A DNA stretch of 64,000 bases from an uncultured Chloroflexota bacterium (GTDB lineage: Bacteria; Chloroflexota; Limnocylindria; Limnocylindrales; CSP1-4), in assembly GCA_903822495.1 (NCBI GenBank), contig CAIJPD010000066.1, forward strand, positions 62,001-126,000, written 5' to 3'. The position numbers and the translations under genes are program-made. Numbering within the stretch: the first letter of the stretch is position 1; each line of letters starts with the position of its first letter. Positions 1-7,905 of the stretch are shown here, in pieces. The notes beneath the pieces were generated by a model that searched no databases, was not told the origin of the DNA, and worked only from the letters and a program-made list of their open reading frames with translations.

Positions 1-155
1 ACGCGCGCCGGGGCGTCGCCCAGCTCACCCAGGACGAAGTTGATGGTGCCAGCCTCGCGGGCGCCGGGGAGATTGTCGTCAGACGGGATGATCCGCTCGA
101 CGGCCGCGCTGATCGCGGCCAGAGCCGGGGGACCGAGCGGGGACGCGGGGCTCAC
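1..155 (-). CDS. Gluconate 2-dehydrogenase subunit 3-family protein, N-terminal fragment
   Basis: Only the first 51 codons are in the window; the gene runs off the left edge. The GTG start at 155 shares bases with the TGA of the nitroreductase gene (GTGA), so the two are translationally coupled. Residues around 23-36 read IPSDDNLPGAREAG and are followed by an INFVLGEL helix. This resembles the N-terminus of the gluconate 2-dehydrogenase subunit 3 family, a small subunit that escorts a GMC-type flavoprotein dehydrogenase. No twin-arginine signal is visible at this start, although many relatives have one. The assignment rests on one short motif, and the partner dehydrogenase would lie outside the window. 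Confidence 0.5.
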   Translation of the reverse strand, partial: MSPASPLGPPALAAISAAVERIIPSDDNLPGAREAGTINFVLGELGDAPAR

Positions 156-751
156 CCGTAGCGCTCCCGGCGCACCAGATCCTCGAGCGGCTTGCGCGCC
201 GTGCCCGGGGCCACCTTGGGCGCTCGTCCGGCCTCCGTGGGGTACCCGATCGAGACCATCGAGCGCAGGACCTGGTCCTCCGGGACGCCGAGGAGCGCAC
301 CGATCTCCGCCTGGTGCTCCCGCCGCACGCGGCCGATGGCGCTGGCCAGGCCGTGGGCGGTGGCCGCGATCATGATCCGCTCCGAGAGGCGACCCTCGTC
401 GTAGCTCTCGTTGTCCGGGTTGCCGTGCGGCACCGTGGCGATGCAGATCACGACCGGGGCGATGCCGATGTGCGGCGTGTAGGTGGCAATCTCGGCCATG
501 CGCGCCCGGGTGGCCGGCTCCGTGACGATGATGAAGGTCCACGGCTGGCGGTTGCCGCCGCTGCCCGTCCAGCGGGCGACGTCCAGGATATCGGTGAGGA
601 TGGATTCCGGGACGGCGGTCGGGAGGAAGTCCCGGACCTGGCGCGTCCGCTTCAGGACGTGCGTCACGGCGGCCGGGGCGGGTCCCGACGTTGGCGCGGC
701 GGGCGGGTAGGGGGATGGGGTGGGGGCGGTGCGGTCCCAAGCGTTCGACAT
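152..751 (-). CDS. Nitroreductase-family flavoprotein
   Basis: A 199-residue protein of the NADH/NADPH-dependent FMN nitroreductase fold. After a Pro/Ala-rich leader of about 28 residues comes the family start: TRQVRDF at 36-42, where the Arg would contact FMN phosphate, then GSGGNRQPWTF at 63-73, the flavin-binding Asn-Arg-Gln-Pro motif. The rest is the helical dimer domain, ending in the SIGYP motif typical of the family. Substrate unknown; relatives reduce nitroaromatics, quinones or flavins. The ATG at 751 sits 6 nt after a TAGACT box with no Shine-Dalgarno sequence, suggesting a leaderless message. It is coupled to the downstream dehydrogenase small subunit by GTGA. Confidence 0.87.
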   Translation of the reverse strand: MSNAWDRTAPTPSPYPPAAPTSGPAPAAVTHVLKRTRQVRDFLPTAVPESILTDILDVARWTGSGGNRQPWTFIIVTEPATRARMAEIATYTPHIGIAPVVICIATVPHGNPDNESYDEGRLSERIMIAATAHGLASAIGRVRREHQAEIGALLGVPEDQVLRSMVSIGYPTEAGRAPKVAPGTARKPLEDLVRRERYG

Positions 752-757
752 GACGCC

Positions 758-763
758 AGTCTA
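758..763 (-). promoter_or_regulatory. Leaderless-type -10 box for nitroreductase
   Basis: TAGACT on the minus strand lies 6 nt before the ATG at 751. The same box and spacing occur before the YedK gene (16977-16982) and the LLM oxidoreductase gene (56536-56541). No ribosome-binding site fits in the gap. Confidence 0.5.
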
Positions 764-802
764 GCGAAGCCATCGCCCCGGAAGCACCCGGTGCGAGCGT
801 GC

Positions 803-808
803 TACCCT
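803..808 (+). promoter_or_regulatory. Candidate -10 box for carAB
   Basis: TACCCT lies in the 240-bp gap between the divergent nitroreductase and carA genes. If used, it gives a leader of about 180 nt before the carA ATG, containing a 22-nt-period repeat, a short reading frame and a hairpin. It is weak as a promoter on sequence alone. Confidence 0.3.
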
Positions 809-828
809 TCGATCATCCTTTCGTTGCT

Positions 829-866
829 GGTCCCGTGAGGCCGGCGTACCGGTCCCGTGAGGCCGG
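829..866 (+). repeat. Two 16-nt direct repeats in the carA leader, period 22
   Basis: GGTCCCGTGAGGCCGG occurs exactly at 829-844 and 851-866, about two helical turns apart. It could be a tandem operator or a duplication scar. It precedes the AAGGAGG at 868-874. Confidence 0.5.
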
Positions 867-884
867 GAAGGAGGCTTGTCCACC

Positions 885-1013
885 GTGTCCGGGTCCATCC
901 GCGGCGCCGCTCGCCGCCCATCGCAGCCCGTGACCGGTCTTCCCGTCCCGATTCCGGGACGGCGCTCCCGTGGACCCGTCGCCGGCACCCCATGTCCGGG
1001 AGTCAGCGCTTGA
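885..1013 (+). CDS. Possible 42-codon arginine-rich leader peptide overlapping carA
   Basis: A GTG at 885 follows a strong AAGGAGG (868-874) by 10 nt and opens a 42-residue frame that ends at TGA 1011-1013, past the carA ATG at 992 and in a different frame. Six of 42 residues are Arg, including two RR pairs. carA has no ribosome-binding site of its own, and the strong Shine-Dalgarno has no in-frame carA start after it, so translational coupling is plausible. Arg codons are common in any frame of 70% G+C DNA, so the Arg content alone is weak evidence. No attenuator is proven. Confidence 0.3.
   Translation: MSGSIRGAARRPSQPVTGLPVPIPGRRSRGPVAGTPCPGVSA
943..962 (+). promoter_or_regulatory. 8-bp hairpin just before carA
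   Basis: CCGTCCCG (943-950) and CGGGACGG (955-962) pair perfectly around a 4-nt loop, 29 nt before the carA ATG. It lacks a U-tract. It could modulate translation or stall ribosomes on the leader frame. Confidence 0.4.
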
Positions 1014-2170
1014 TCCTGCCGCCGCCGCCGCGCTCCAGCGCCGTCGTGGACCCGCGCATCGGGGACCACGGCCCGGCGCTGCTCGCGCTGGAGGACGGGA
1101 CGGTCTTCCCGGGGATCTCGTTCGGGGCCCCGCTCGCCGCCGGCGGGGACCTGGTGGTGAACACCAGCCAGACCGGCTACCAGGAGGTCTGCACGGACCC
1201 CTCGTACGCCGGTCAGGTCGTGGTCATGACGTACCCCCTGATCGGCAATTACGGCCGCCTCCCGGCCGACGACCAGTCCCTCCGGCCATGGCTGCGCGGA
1301 CTGATCGTGGCCAACGCCACGGCGGCGGTCCTCGAGGATGCGCGCCAGCTGGCCACCCTCCTGCGCGGACAGGGGATCCCCGCGCTCGCCGGGGTCGACA
1401 CCCGGGCCCTGGCCCGCCACCTGCGCGAGACCGGCTGCCTGCGCGGGATCCTGATGGCGCCGGGCGGCACGGATCCGGTGGAGGCCATCGCCGCGGCCCG
1501 CGCCGTCCGGCGCTGGGAGGACCAGGACTTCGTCAGCCAGGTCTCGCACTCGGAAGTCGTCGAGTACGGCAGCCCATCCGAAGGGGGCCCGCTGGTCGCC
1601 ATCGTGGACATGGGCCTCAAGGCCAACATCGTGCGCAGCCTCCGGCGCCGGAACGTCCGCGTCCGGGTGCTGCCCCACACCACGAGCCCCGGAGACCTGC
1701 TCTCGTCCGACGTCGACGGCGTGGTCCTCTCGCCCGGTCCCGGGGACCCGGCGCGACTGGAGGGCCTGGTATCGCTCGCCCGCGCGGTCATCGCCGACCA
1801 GCGGCCCCTCCTGGGGATCTGCCTGGGCCACCAGGTGATCGGCCGGGCAGCGGGGGCGGAGACGCGCCGCCTGCGCTTTGGTCACCACGGCGCCAACCAC
1901 CCCGTCCAGGACGTGGAGACGGGCATCGTCCAGATCACGGCGCAGAACCACGAGGTCCAGGTGGTCGGGGAGTCGCTGCCGGCCGCCAGCGGCTTCATGG
2001 TCAGCCAGATCAACCTGAACGACCGGTCGGTGGAGGGCCTGCGCCACCGCGAGCTGCCCATCGAGACCGTGCAGTATCACCCCGAAGGTGCGCCGGGCCC
2101 GCTGGATGCGCTGGCCGTCTTCGACCGGTTCGTGGCCCATGCGGCCTCCCGCGCCGGGGGTCCACGGTGA
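992..2170 (+). CDS. carA: Carbamoyl-phosphate synthase small (glutaminase) subunit
   Basis: A 392-residue CarA that hydrolyses glutamine and channels ammonia to CarB, feeding pyrimidine and arginine synthesis in the cytoplasm. The N-terminal CarA domain (ALLALEDGTVFPG, then NTSQTGYQE) is followed by a class I glutamine amidotransferase with the nucleophile Cys277 in GICLGHQ and the His363/Glu365 pair in QYHPEG. ATG 992 is chosen because the upstream residues of the open frame are unlike CarA; it has no Shine-Dalgarno sequence. The stop overlaps the carB GTG (GTGA), giving a tight operon. Confidence 0.97.
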   Translation: MSGSQRLILPPPPRSSAVVDPRIGDHGPALLALEDGTVFPGISFGAPLAAGGDLVVNTSQTGYQEVCTDPSYAGQVVVMTYPLIGNYGRLPADDQSLRPWLRGLIVANATAAVLEDARQLATLLRGQGIPALAGVDTRALARHLRETGCLRGILMAPGGTDPVEAIAAARAVRRWEDQDFVSQVSHSEVVEYGSPSEGGPLVAIVDMGLKANIVRSLRRRNVRVRVLPHTTSPGDLLSSDVDGVVLSPGPGDPARLEGLVSLARAVIADQRPLLGICLGHQVIGRAAGAETRRLRFGHHGANHPVQDVETGIVQITAQNHEVQVVGESLPAASGFMVSQINLNDRSVEGLRHRELPIETVQYHPEGAPGPLDALAVFDRFVAHAASRAGGPR

Positions 2171-5100
2171 GCGCGGTGCCGGGTCAGCAGGGGCCGGAGG
2201 CGGGTTCGGCGGGCCACGCACGCCCCAGGTCCGTCCTGATCCTGGGCTCGGGCCCGGTCGTGATCGGACAGGCCGCCGAGTTCGACTACGCCGGCACGCA
2301 GGCCTGCCGCGCGCTGCGTGCCGAGGGCGTCCGGACCATCCTCGTGAACTCCAACCCGGCCACGATCATGACGGACCCCACGGTCGCGGACGTGATCTAC
2401 CTGGAGCCGCTGACCGTCCCGGCGGTCGAGGCGGTGATCGCTCGCGAGCGGCCGGACGGGCTGCTGGCGGGCCTGGGTGGCCAGACCGGCCTGAACCTGG
2501 CGATGGACCTCGCCAATGCGGGCGTCCTGGACCGCTACAACGTCAAGCTCCTGGGCACGCCCCTCGAGGCCATCCACATGGCCGAGGACCGCGAGGCATT
2601 CCGTGACCTCCTGGACCGGATCGGCCAGCCATATGCGCCGTCCTTCATCGTGGAGGGCGCCACGCCGGAGGCCCGCGAGGCCTCGCGCGACGAGGCGCTC
2701 CGCGAGATCGGCCTGCCGGCCATCGTCCGGCCCGCGTTCACGCTGGGCGGCACCGGCGGCGGCATCGTCGAGACGCTGGAGGCCTACCACGAGCGGATTC
2801 GCGCGGGGCTGCGCGCCAGCCCCATCGGCCAGGTCATGGTGGAGCGCTGCCTGGTGGGCTGGCAGGAGGTCGAATACGAGGTGATGCGCGACGCCGATGA
2901 CACGTGCATCGCCGTCTGCTCCATGGAGAACGTGGACCCGCTGGGCGTTCACACCGGCGATTCGATCGTGGTCGCCCCCGTCCAGACCTTGACGGACGCC
3001 GTCCACCAGCGGCTGCGCTCCGCCGCGCTGGCGATCATCCGCGCCCTGGGCGTGGAGGGCGGCTGCAACGTCCAGTTCGCGCTCTCGCCCGACTCCACGG
3101 ACTACGCGGTCATCGAGGTGAACCCACGGGTGAGCCGGTCGTCGGCGCTGGCATCCAAGGCCACCGGCTACCCCATCGCCCGGGTGGCGGCGCAGATCGC
3201 CATGGGCAGGCGCCTGGCGGAGATCCCCAACGTGGTCACCGGGACCACCGTGGCCGCGTTTGAGCCCGCCCTGGACTACGTGGTGGTCAAGCTGCCGCGC
3301 TTCCCGTTCGACAAGTTCCCGCGCGCGGACCGCTCGCTGGGCAGCCAGATGAAGGCCACCGGCGAGGTCATGGCGATCGATCGCACCTTCGGCTCGGCGC
3401 TCAACAAGGCGCTCCGCGGCCTGGAGCAGGCGGGCGCGGGCCCGCTGGCCGAGGACCCGGCCTGGGGCCCCACGCTGGACTATCTCGGCGCGGTCTTCCC
3501 GGCCGAAGGCGAGGATGCCCGCGGCGACCAGGTGATCCACTGGGTGGGCGAAGACGGCAGCGCCTGTGAGTCCACGCGGTTCGCCCAGCGCTCCGCCGCG
3601 CCCATCGTCCTGAAGCAGTTCCTCACCCCGTCGGACAACCGGCTCTGGCGGATCCTGGGCCTCCTCCGCCGCGGGGTGCCGGAGGACGTGATCGTGCGGG
3701 CCACGGCGATCTCGGCCTGGTTCGTGTCGGAGCTGCGCCGGAACGTGGACCTGGAGCTGGCGGTGACGGCCATCGGGACACGGCTGGCCGACGCCACCGA
3801 CGCCGAGGCGGCGGAGCTGCTGGCCACGGTCAAGCGGGCCGGCTTCGGGGACCGGGAGCTGGCGACGCTGGCTGGGGTGGCGGAGACGGACCTCCGGGCG
3901 ACACGGCTCGCGCTGGGCATCGTGCCGGGCTACGCCATGGTCGACACGTGTGCCGCGGAGTTCGCGGCGGAGACCCCGTACTTCTACTCCACCTATGCCG
4001 CGTCGGGCTCGGCGCCCGAGGCGCCGCCCGTCCAGCGGCCGGCCGCCCTCGTCATCGGCTCTGGCCCGGTCCGGATCGGGCAGGGGATCGAGTTCGACTA
4101 CTGCGCCGTCCAGGCGGCCGACACGCTCCGCCGCTCGGGCTGGAGCGCGGTGATGATCAACTCCAACCCGGAGACCGTCTCCACGGACTTCGATGCCTCG
4201 ACCCGGCTCTACTTCGAGGCGCTGGACGCGGAGAGTGTCCGGAGCGTCATCGATGCCGAATCGGGCGGGTCCGGGGCCGGCGGCGCCTCGTTCGCCGACC
4301 CGGCCGCGCCGATTGGCTACGGCCTCCTGCCCGCGGTGGTGGCCTTCGGAGGCCAGACGCCGCTCAACCTCGCGGCCCCGCTGCATGACGGCGGGGTTCC
4401 GCTCCTGGGCTCCGACCTGGAGGCCATCGACCAGGCGGAGGAACGCGTCCGTTTCGCCGCCCTGCTGGATCGGCTGGGGATCCCGCAGCCCGAGGGCGGG
4501 ATGGCCCGCTCCGTGGACGAGGCCATCGCCATCGCCGACCGGATCGGCTACCCGGTGATCGTCCGCCCGTCGTTCGTCATCGGCGGCCTCGCCATCGACT
4601 TCTGCTACTCGCCCGAGGACCTGGTCCGGCAGCTGGCGGTCGCCACGGTCGTGGATCCCGACCGGCCCGTCCGGATCGACCGCTACCTCGAGGGCACCGA
4701 GGTGGACATCGACGCCATCTCCGACGGCCACACCGTGCTGATTCCGGGGCTCCTGGAGCACGTGGAACAGGCCGGCGTCCACTCGGGCGACTCGATGGGG
4801 ATGTTCCCGCCGCAGTCCGTCTCGGAGGCGGACCAGGGCCTGATCGTCGCGTCGATGGAGCGGGTGGTCCGGGCGCTGGGTGCCCGCGGCCTCGTGAACG
4901 CGCAGTTCATCGTCCGCGAAGACGGGGTCTACCTGATCGAGGTCAACCCCCGCGCGTCGCGCACGGTGCCGTTCATGTCCAAGGTGACCGGCGTGCCGAT
5001 GGTGGAGCTGGCGGTCAAGATCGCGCTGGGCGCCACGCTGCCCGAGCTCGGCTGGGGCGGCGGCCTCCTCCCGCCGCCGCCGTTCGTCTCGGTCAAGGCG

Positions 5101-5706
5101 CCGGCGTTCTCCACGTTCAAGTTGCGTGGCGTGGATCCCTCCGTGGGCCCGGGGATGCAGTCCACCGGCGAGGTCATCGGGATCCACACAGACCCGCGCG
5201 TGGCGCTGGCCAAGGCGCTCCAGGGCGCGGCGCTCATCCCGCCACGGCCGGCGGTGGGCGGGCCCACGCTGCTCGCGCTGGTCTCGATCGCCGACCGCGA
5301 CAAGAAGCACCTGGCACGCCTGGGCCGGGCGCTGGTGACGGCCGGCTACCGGGTGGCCGCGACGCCGGGGACCCGGGCAGGCCTGGCCGCGGCGGGGATC
5401 GAGGCGTCGGGGGTGGCCAGGCTGGGCGAGCAGCCGGCGGGCGACGAGGTGCCAGTCCTCGACCTCATCGCCAGCGGCGAGGTTCGGCTGGTCATCAACA
5501 CGCCCACGCCGCGCTCCGGGGTGGAGCGGGACGCGGTGGCGATCCGGCTGGCGGCGACGGGGGAGGGGATCCTCTGCCTGACGGCGATCGAGACCGCGGT
5601 GGCGGCCGCCGAGGCCCTCGATCCGGCGATTGCGGCCAGGATCTCCGAGGTGCGTTCGCTCAACGAGTGGGTCCAGCCTCGCCCGGAGGTCCGCGGCCAC
5701 CGCTGA
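2167..5706 (+). CDS. carB: Carbamoyl-phosphate synthase large subunit
   Basis: A 1179-residue ATP-dependent synthase subunit, longer than the usual 1060-1080. Two homologous halves each start with the dinucleotide-like motif: LILGSGPVVIGQ near residue 25 and LVIGSGPVRIGQG near 628. Each is followed by ATP-grasp sequences (for example LGGTGGGIVET). An MGS-like allosteric domain occupies about 1035-1179. The extra length comes from Ala/Gly-rich insertions, one in the inter-half linker and one near residues 695-715. The GTG start overlaps the carA stop. In partner bacteria this domain responds to UMP or ornithine; no regulatory residue was checked here. Confidence 0.97.
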   Translation: MSAVPGQQGPEAGSAGHARPRSVLILGSGPVVIGQAAEFDYAGTQACRALRAEGVRTILVNSNPATIMTDPTVADVIYLEPLTVPAVEAVIARERPDGLLAGLGGQTGLNLAMDLANAGVLDRYNVKLLGTPLEAIHMAEDREAFRDLLDRIGQPYAPSFIVEGATPEAREASRDEALREIGLPAIVRPAFTLGGTGGGIVETLEAYHERIRAGLRASPIGQVMVERCLVGWQEVEYEVMRDADDTCIAVCSMENVDPLGVHTGDSIVVAPVQTLTDAVHQRLRSAALAIIRALGVEGGCNVQFALSPDSTDYAVIEVNPRVSRSSALASKATGYPIARVAAQIAMGRRLAEIPNVVTGTTVAAFEPALDYVVVKLPRFPFDKFPRADRSLGSQMKATGEVMAIDRTFGSALNKALRGLEQAGAGPLAEDPAWGPTLDYLGAVFPAEGEDARGDQVIHWVGEDGSACESTRFAQRSAAPIVLKQFLTPSDNRLWRILGLLRRGVPEDVIVRATAISAWFVSELRRNVDLELAVTAIGTRLADATDAEAAELLATVKRAGFGDRELATLAGVAETDLRATRLALGIVPGYAMVDTCAAEFAAETPYFYSTYAASGSAPEAPPVQRPAALVIGSGPVRIGQGIEFDYCAVQAADTLRRSGWSAVMINSNPETVSTDFDASTRLYFEALDAESVRSVIDAESGGSGAGGASFADPAAPIGYGLLPAVVAFGGQTPLNLAAPLHDGGVPLLGSDLEAIDQAEERVRFAALLDRLGIPQPEGGMARSVDEAIAIADRIGYPVIVRPSFVIGGLAIDFCYSPEDLVRQLAVATVVDPDRPVRIDRYLEGTEVDIDAISDGHTVLIPGLLEHVEQAGVHSGDSMGMFPPQSVSEADQGLIVASMERVVRALGARGLVNAQFIVREDGVYLIEVNPRASRTVPFMSKVTGVPMVELAVKIALGATLPELGWGGGLLPPPPFVSVKAPAFSTFKLRGVDPSVGPGMQSTGEVIGIHTDPRVALAKALQGAALIPPRPAVGGPTLLALVSIADRDKKHLARLGRALVTAGYRVAATPGTRAGLAAAGIEASGVARLGEQPAGDEVPVLDLIASGEVRLVINTPTPRSGVERDAVAIRLAATGEGILCLTAIETAVAAAEALDPAIAARISEVRSLNEWVQPRPEVRGHR

Positions 5707-5770
5707 TCGCGGCTCGGCCGGGCTGATTGCGCCGCGGCCGGGCTGATCGCGCTGCGGCCGGGATGACTGC
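5704..5770 (+). repeat. 20-nt tandem repeat starting at the carB stop codon
   Basis: Units beginning TGATCGC or TGATTGC start at 5704, 5724 and 5744, with a diverged fourth (TGACTGC) at 5764. The period is exactly 20, with units ending in CGGCCGGG. The first unit contains the carB TGA. The array fills the 85-bp gap between convergent genes, and no classical terminator hairpin is obvious in it. Confidence 0.75.
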
Positions 5771-5791
5771 CCGCCTTGGGCCGCCTGGGGG

Positions 5792-7180
5792 CTACGGCGC
5801 CTGGACCACCAGCGCCTGGCCCAGTGACCAGAGGGTCAGCGTGGTCAGGCCCACCATCACGATGGCCAGGGGAACCTCGCGGAGGCGTCGGTCCCCACCG
5901 GGGCCTCCGTCATTCGTCGTCCGTCCGGCATCCCGCGCCGCGACCACGTGCCCGCCCCAGGCGCCCAGCATGTGCCCACCCACGACCGCCGCCAGCTGGA
6001 TCGTCCAGACGAGGCCGGCCGGCAGCCAGGCGCCACTCGGCTCGTAGAAGGCGGTCGGCAGGAGCACCCAGCCCTGCTGGAGCGGGTCGGCGAGCGCCAC
6101 CACGATCCGCTGGCCGTCGACCAGCAGGTAGGTCAGGTAGTGGGCGACCAGGTAGCCGATCGCGATGGGCAGGAGGGCGGCGCCCGTGGCCGGGACACCC
6201 ACCGCCCGGACCGCGAGGAAGGCGGCGCCAACGATGACCGCGAGGAAGGCGACCAGGAGACCCGCCTGGCCCAGCGTTGCCGGGGCGCCGAAGAGGTTGA
6301 ACCAGGCCTGCGTCTGCGACAGGCCGTCGAACAGGATCGAGCCCGTGCCCAGCCCCACAAGGACGACATCGGCGGCCAGCCAGCCCTCCTCGAGGAGGCC
6401 GGTCCCGAACCCGCGGCGCCGGAGCGAACCCTCGTCATCGGTGAGGGTGAGCGGGGCCAGGCGCCCCAGCAGGCCGAACCAGACCGTGAACGTCTCGCCG
6501 CTGGCGCGCCACTCGTCGCGCCCGAACTGGGCCATCATCGCCAGCGTGAAGACGGTGTAGGCCAGGACGACGGCGAAGAGCGTGAAGGCGTCACCGCCGC
6601 CCAGGATCAACTCCAGCCCCACGAACACGGCGAAGCCGGCGACGGCCGGCCAGATCGCGACGCGCGTGGGGAGCTCCGCCGGGGTGATGCCCGTGACGCC
6701 CAGCCGGCGCAGCGCCCAGGCCCCCAGGTCGTGGAGCGTCGCGAAAGGATCCAGCCACTCCCAGGCGGGACCCACGAAGGCGCTGACCATCGCCAGGCCC
6801 ACCCAGCCGTAGATCCACAGGAAGAGGTGGCCCACCTCGGCGCTGGATGAGCCGCCCACGATCCCCTGGGCCACGATCCACGTCCACGCGACCAGGCCAA
6901 GGATGCGGAGCAGGCCGCGGAGCGCGCCCGGGACGATGACGCGCCGGGCGCCATCCGGGGCCGGGACGGCCGCCCGCAGGTCGCGGGCCAGCACGAAGAC
7001 GAACGACAGCGCCACGACCAGGCCCGCCCCGGCGACGTACACCGCCAGGGGCAGCCGGCTCGCGTAGACCGAGCTGACCTGGTGTGCGGCGGCCGTGGCC
7101 GGCAGGGCCAGCGTGACGAGGGCGCCGCCGACGGCTCCGGAGAGCCGGGCGAGGCGGGACGACCAGGTGCGGGTTGGCAT
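5792..7180 (-). CDS. Polytopic membrane protein downstream of CopC
   Basis: A 462-residue protein with a signal-like first helix ending in ATAAAHQVSS and about ten further hydrophobic segments. It starts at ATG 7180, 11 bp after the copC stop, so the two form an operon. The layout, with an exported His-led N-terminus then many helices, resembles membrane proteins often annotated as fenitrothion-hydrolase-like, and the pairing with CopC recalls CopC-CopD copper uptake. No CopD signature was identified, so a copper role is inference from the neighbour only. The open frame extends upstream into copC, but that part is Arg/Pro-rich shadow sequence. Confidence 0.7.
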   Translation of the reverse strand: MPTRTWSSRLARLSGAVGGALVTLALPATAAAHQVSSVYASRLPLAVYVAGAGLVVALSFVFVLARDLRAAVPAPDGARRVIVPGALRGLLRILGLVAWTWIVAQGIVGGSSSAEVGHLFLWIYGWVGLAMVSAFVGPAWEWLDPFATLHDLGAWALRRLGVTGITPAELPTRVAIWPAVAGFAVFVGLELILGGGDAFTLFAVVLAYTVFTLAMMAQFGRDEWRASGETFTVWFGLLGRLAPLTLTDDEGSLRRRGFGTGLLEEGWLAADVVLVGLGTGSILFDGLSQTQAWFNLFGAPATLGQAGLLVAFLAVIVGAAFLAVRAVGVPATGAALLPIAIGYLVAHYLTYLLVDGQRIVVALADPLQQGWVLLPTAFYEPSGAWLPAGLVWTIQLAAVVGGHMLGAWGGHVVAARDAGRTTNDGGPGGDRRLREVPLAIVMVGLTTLTLWSLGQALVVQAP

Positions 7181-7191
7181 CGGCCCGAGGA

Positions 7192-7833
7192 TCAGGCTGC
7201 GGGCTTGCGGCGCAGGAGGACGGTCGCCACGGCGCCGATGAGCACGACGACGGCGATGATCGGGATGAGCACGTCCATGCCACCCGACGATGCCGCGTTG
7301 GAGCCGGCACCTGGGGCGGGCGTCGCGGGAGCCGCCGCCGACGGGGCGAGGGACGCGGCCGTCGAGGGCGCCGTCGTGGCGGTGGGTGCGGCCGTGGCGG
7401 CCACGGTCGGCGCGGCGGTGGGCGCCGGCGTCGGGGTCGCGGGTGCCGGCGTGGGCTGGGCAACCGCGAGCGACAGGGTCCCGCGCGCGACGTCCTTGTC
7501 GGCGGCGACGCTGGTCCACTGGATCGAATAGGCGCCCGGCGCCAGCGGCGCCGCCAGGGTGAACGTCAGGAGGGCCGGGTTGCCGGCGTTGATGGCCGCG
7601 TCGGCCACCTTGGTCCCGCCCGCGTTCAGCAGCTCCGCGTGGCTTCCCGACTGGAGCGCTTCCGAGAAGGTCAGGGTGATGGGCCCCGGGTACGGACCGG
7701 GGACCGTGGCCTTGTCGCCGGGGTCGCTGGCGTTGAGGGCCGCATGCCCCAGGGCCCCCATGGGTGCCACCAGGAGGACGAGGATCACCACGGCGGCGGC
7801 GAGGGCCAGGGAACGGGCGGATGGGGTGTGCAT
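7192..7833 (-). CDS. copC: CopC-domain copper-binding protein with C-terminal membrane anchor
   Basis: A 213-residue exported protein. A signal peptide (1-29, LALAAAVVILVLLVAPMGALG) leaves His30 as the mature N-terminus, the position that binds copper in CopC proteins. The CopC/YobA immunoglobulin-like domain (about 30-125) includes ASDPGDKATV, ITLTFSEAL and YSIQWTSVAADKD. An Ala/Pro/Thr linker (about 130-185) and one transmembrane helix ending in RRKPAA follow, so it is probably anchored outside the membrane. The ATG at 7833 lies 7 nt after a TACAAT box with no Shine-Dalgarno sequence, suggesting a leaderless mRNA. It is divergent from the enoyl-CoA hydratase gene. Confidence 0.85.
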   Translation of the reverse strand: MHTPSARSLALAAAVVILVLLVAPMGALGHAALNASDPGDKATVPGPYPGPITLTFSEALQSGSHAELLNAGGTKVADAAINAGNPALLTFTLAAPLAPGAYSIQWTSVAADKDVARGTLSLAVAQPTPAPATPTPAPTAAPTVAATAAPTATTAPSTAASLAPSAAAPATPAPGAGSNAASSGGMDVLIPIIAVVVLIGAVATVLLRRKPAA

Positions 7834-7840
7834 GGCGGGG

Positions 7841-7846
7841 ATTGTA
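7841..7846 (-). promoter_or_regulatory. Leaderless-type -10 box for copC
   Basis: TACAAT on the minus strand, 7 nt before the copC ATG at 7833. It is the best -10 match near this start. Confidence 0.55.
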
Positions 7847-7879
7847 CGTTCGGCCAGCTGTCGCCGTACGTGTCGGCGG

Positions 7880-7885
7880 TACGAT
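7880..7885 (+). promoter_or_regulatory. Candidate -10 box for the enoyl-CoA hydratase gene
   Basis: TACGAT lies 20 nt before the GTG at 7906, followed by AGGAGG at 7896-7901. It is divergent from the copC box, with several GTACG half-sites between the two. Confidence 0.45.
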
Positions 7886-7905
7886 CCGTGGGACAGGAGG
7901 GGCCC

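Noticed and set aside
970-2166. In-frame upstream extension of carB through the carA region
   Set aside because: Pro/Arg/Gly-rich shadow of carA; CarB begins at GTG 2167.
2077-5700. A 1207-codon open frame antisense to carB
   Set aside because: Arg/His/Gly-rich translation with no domain; it mirrors carB codons in 70% G+C DNA.
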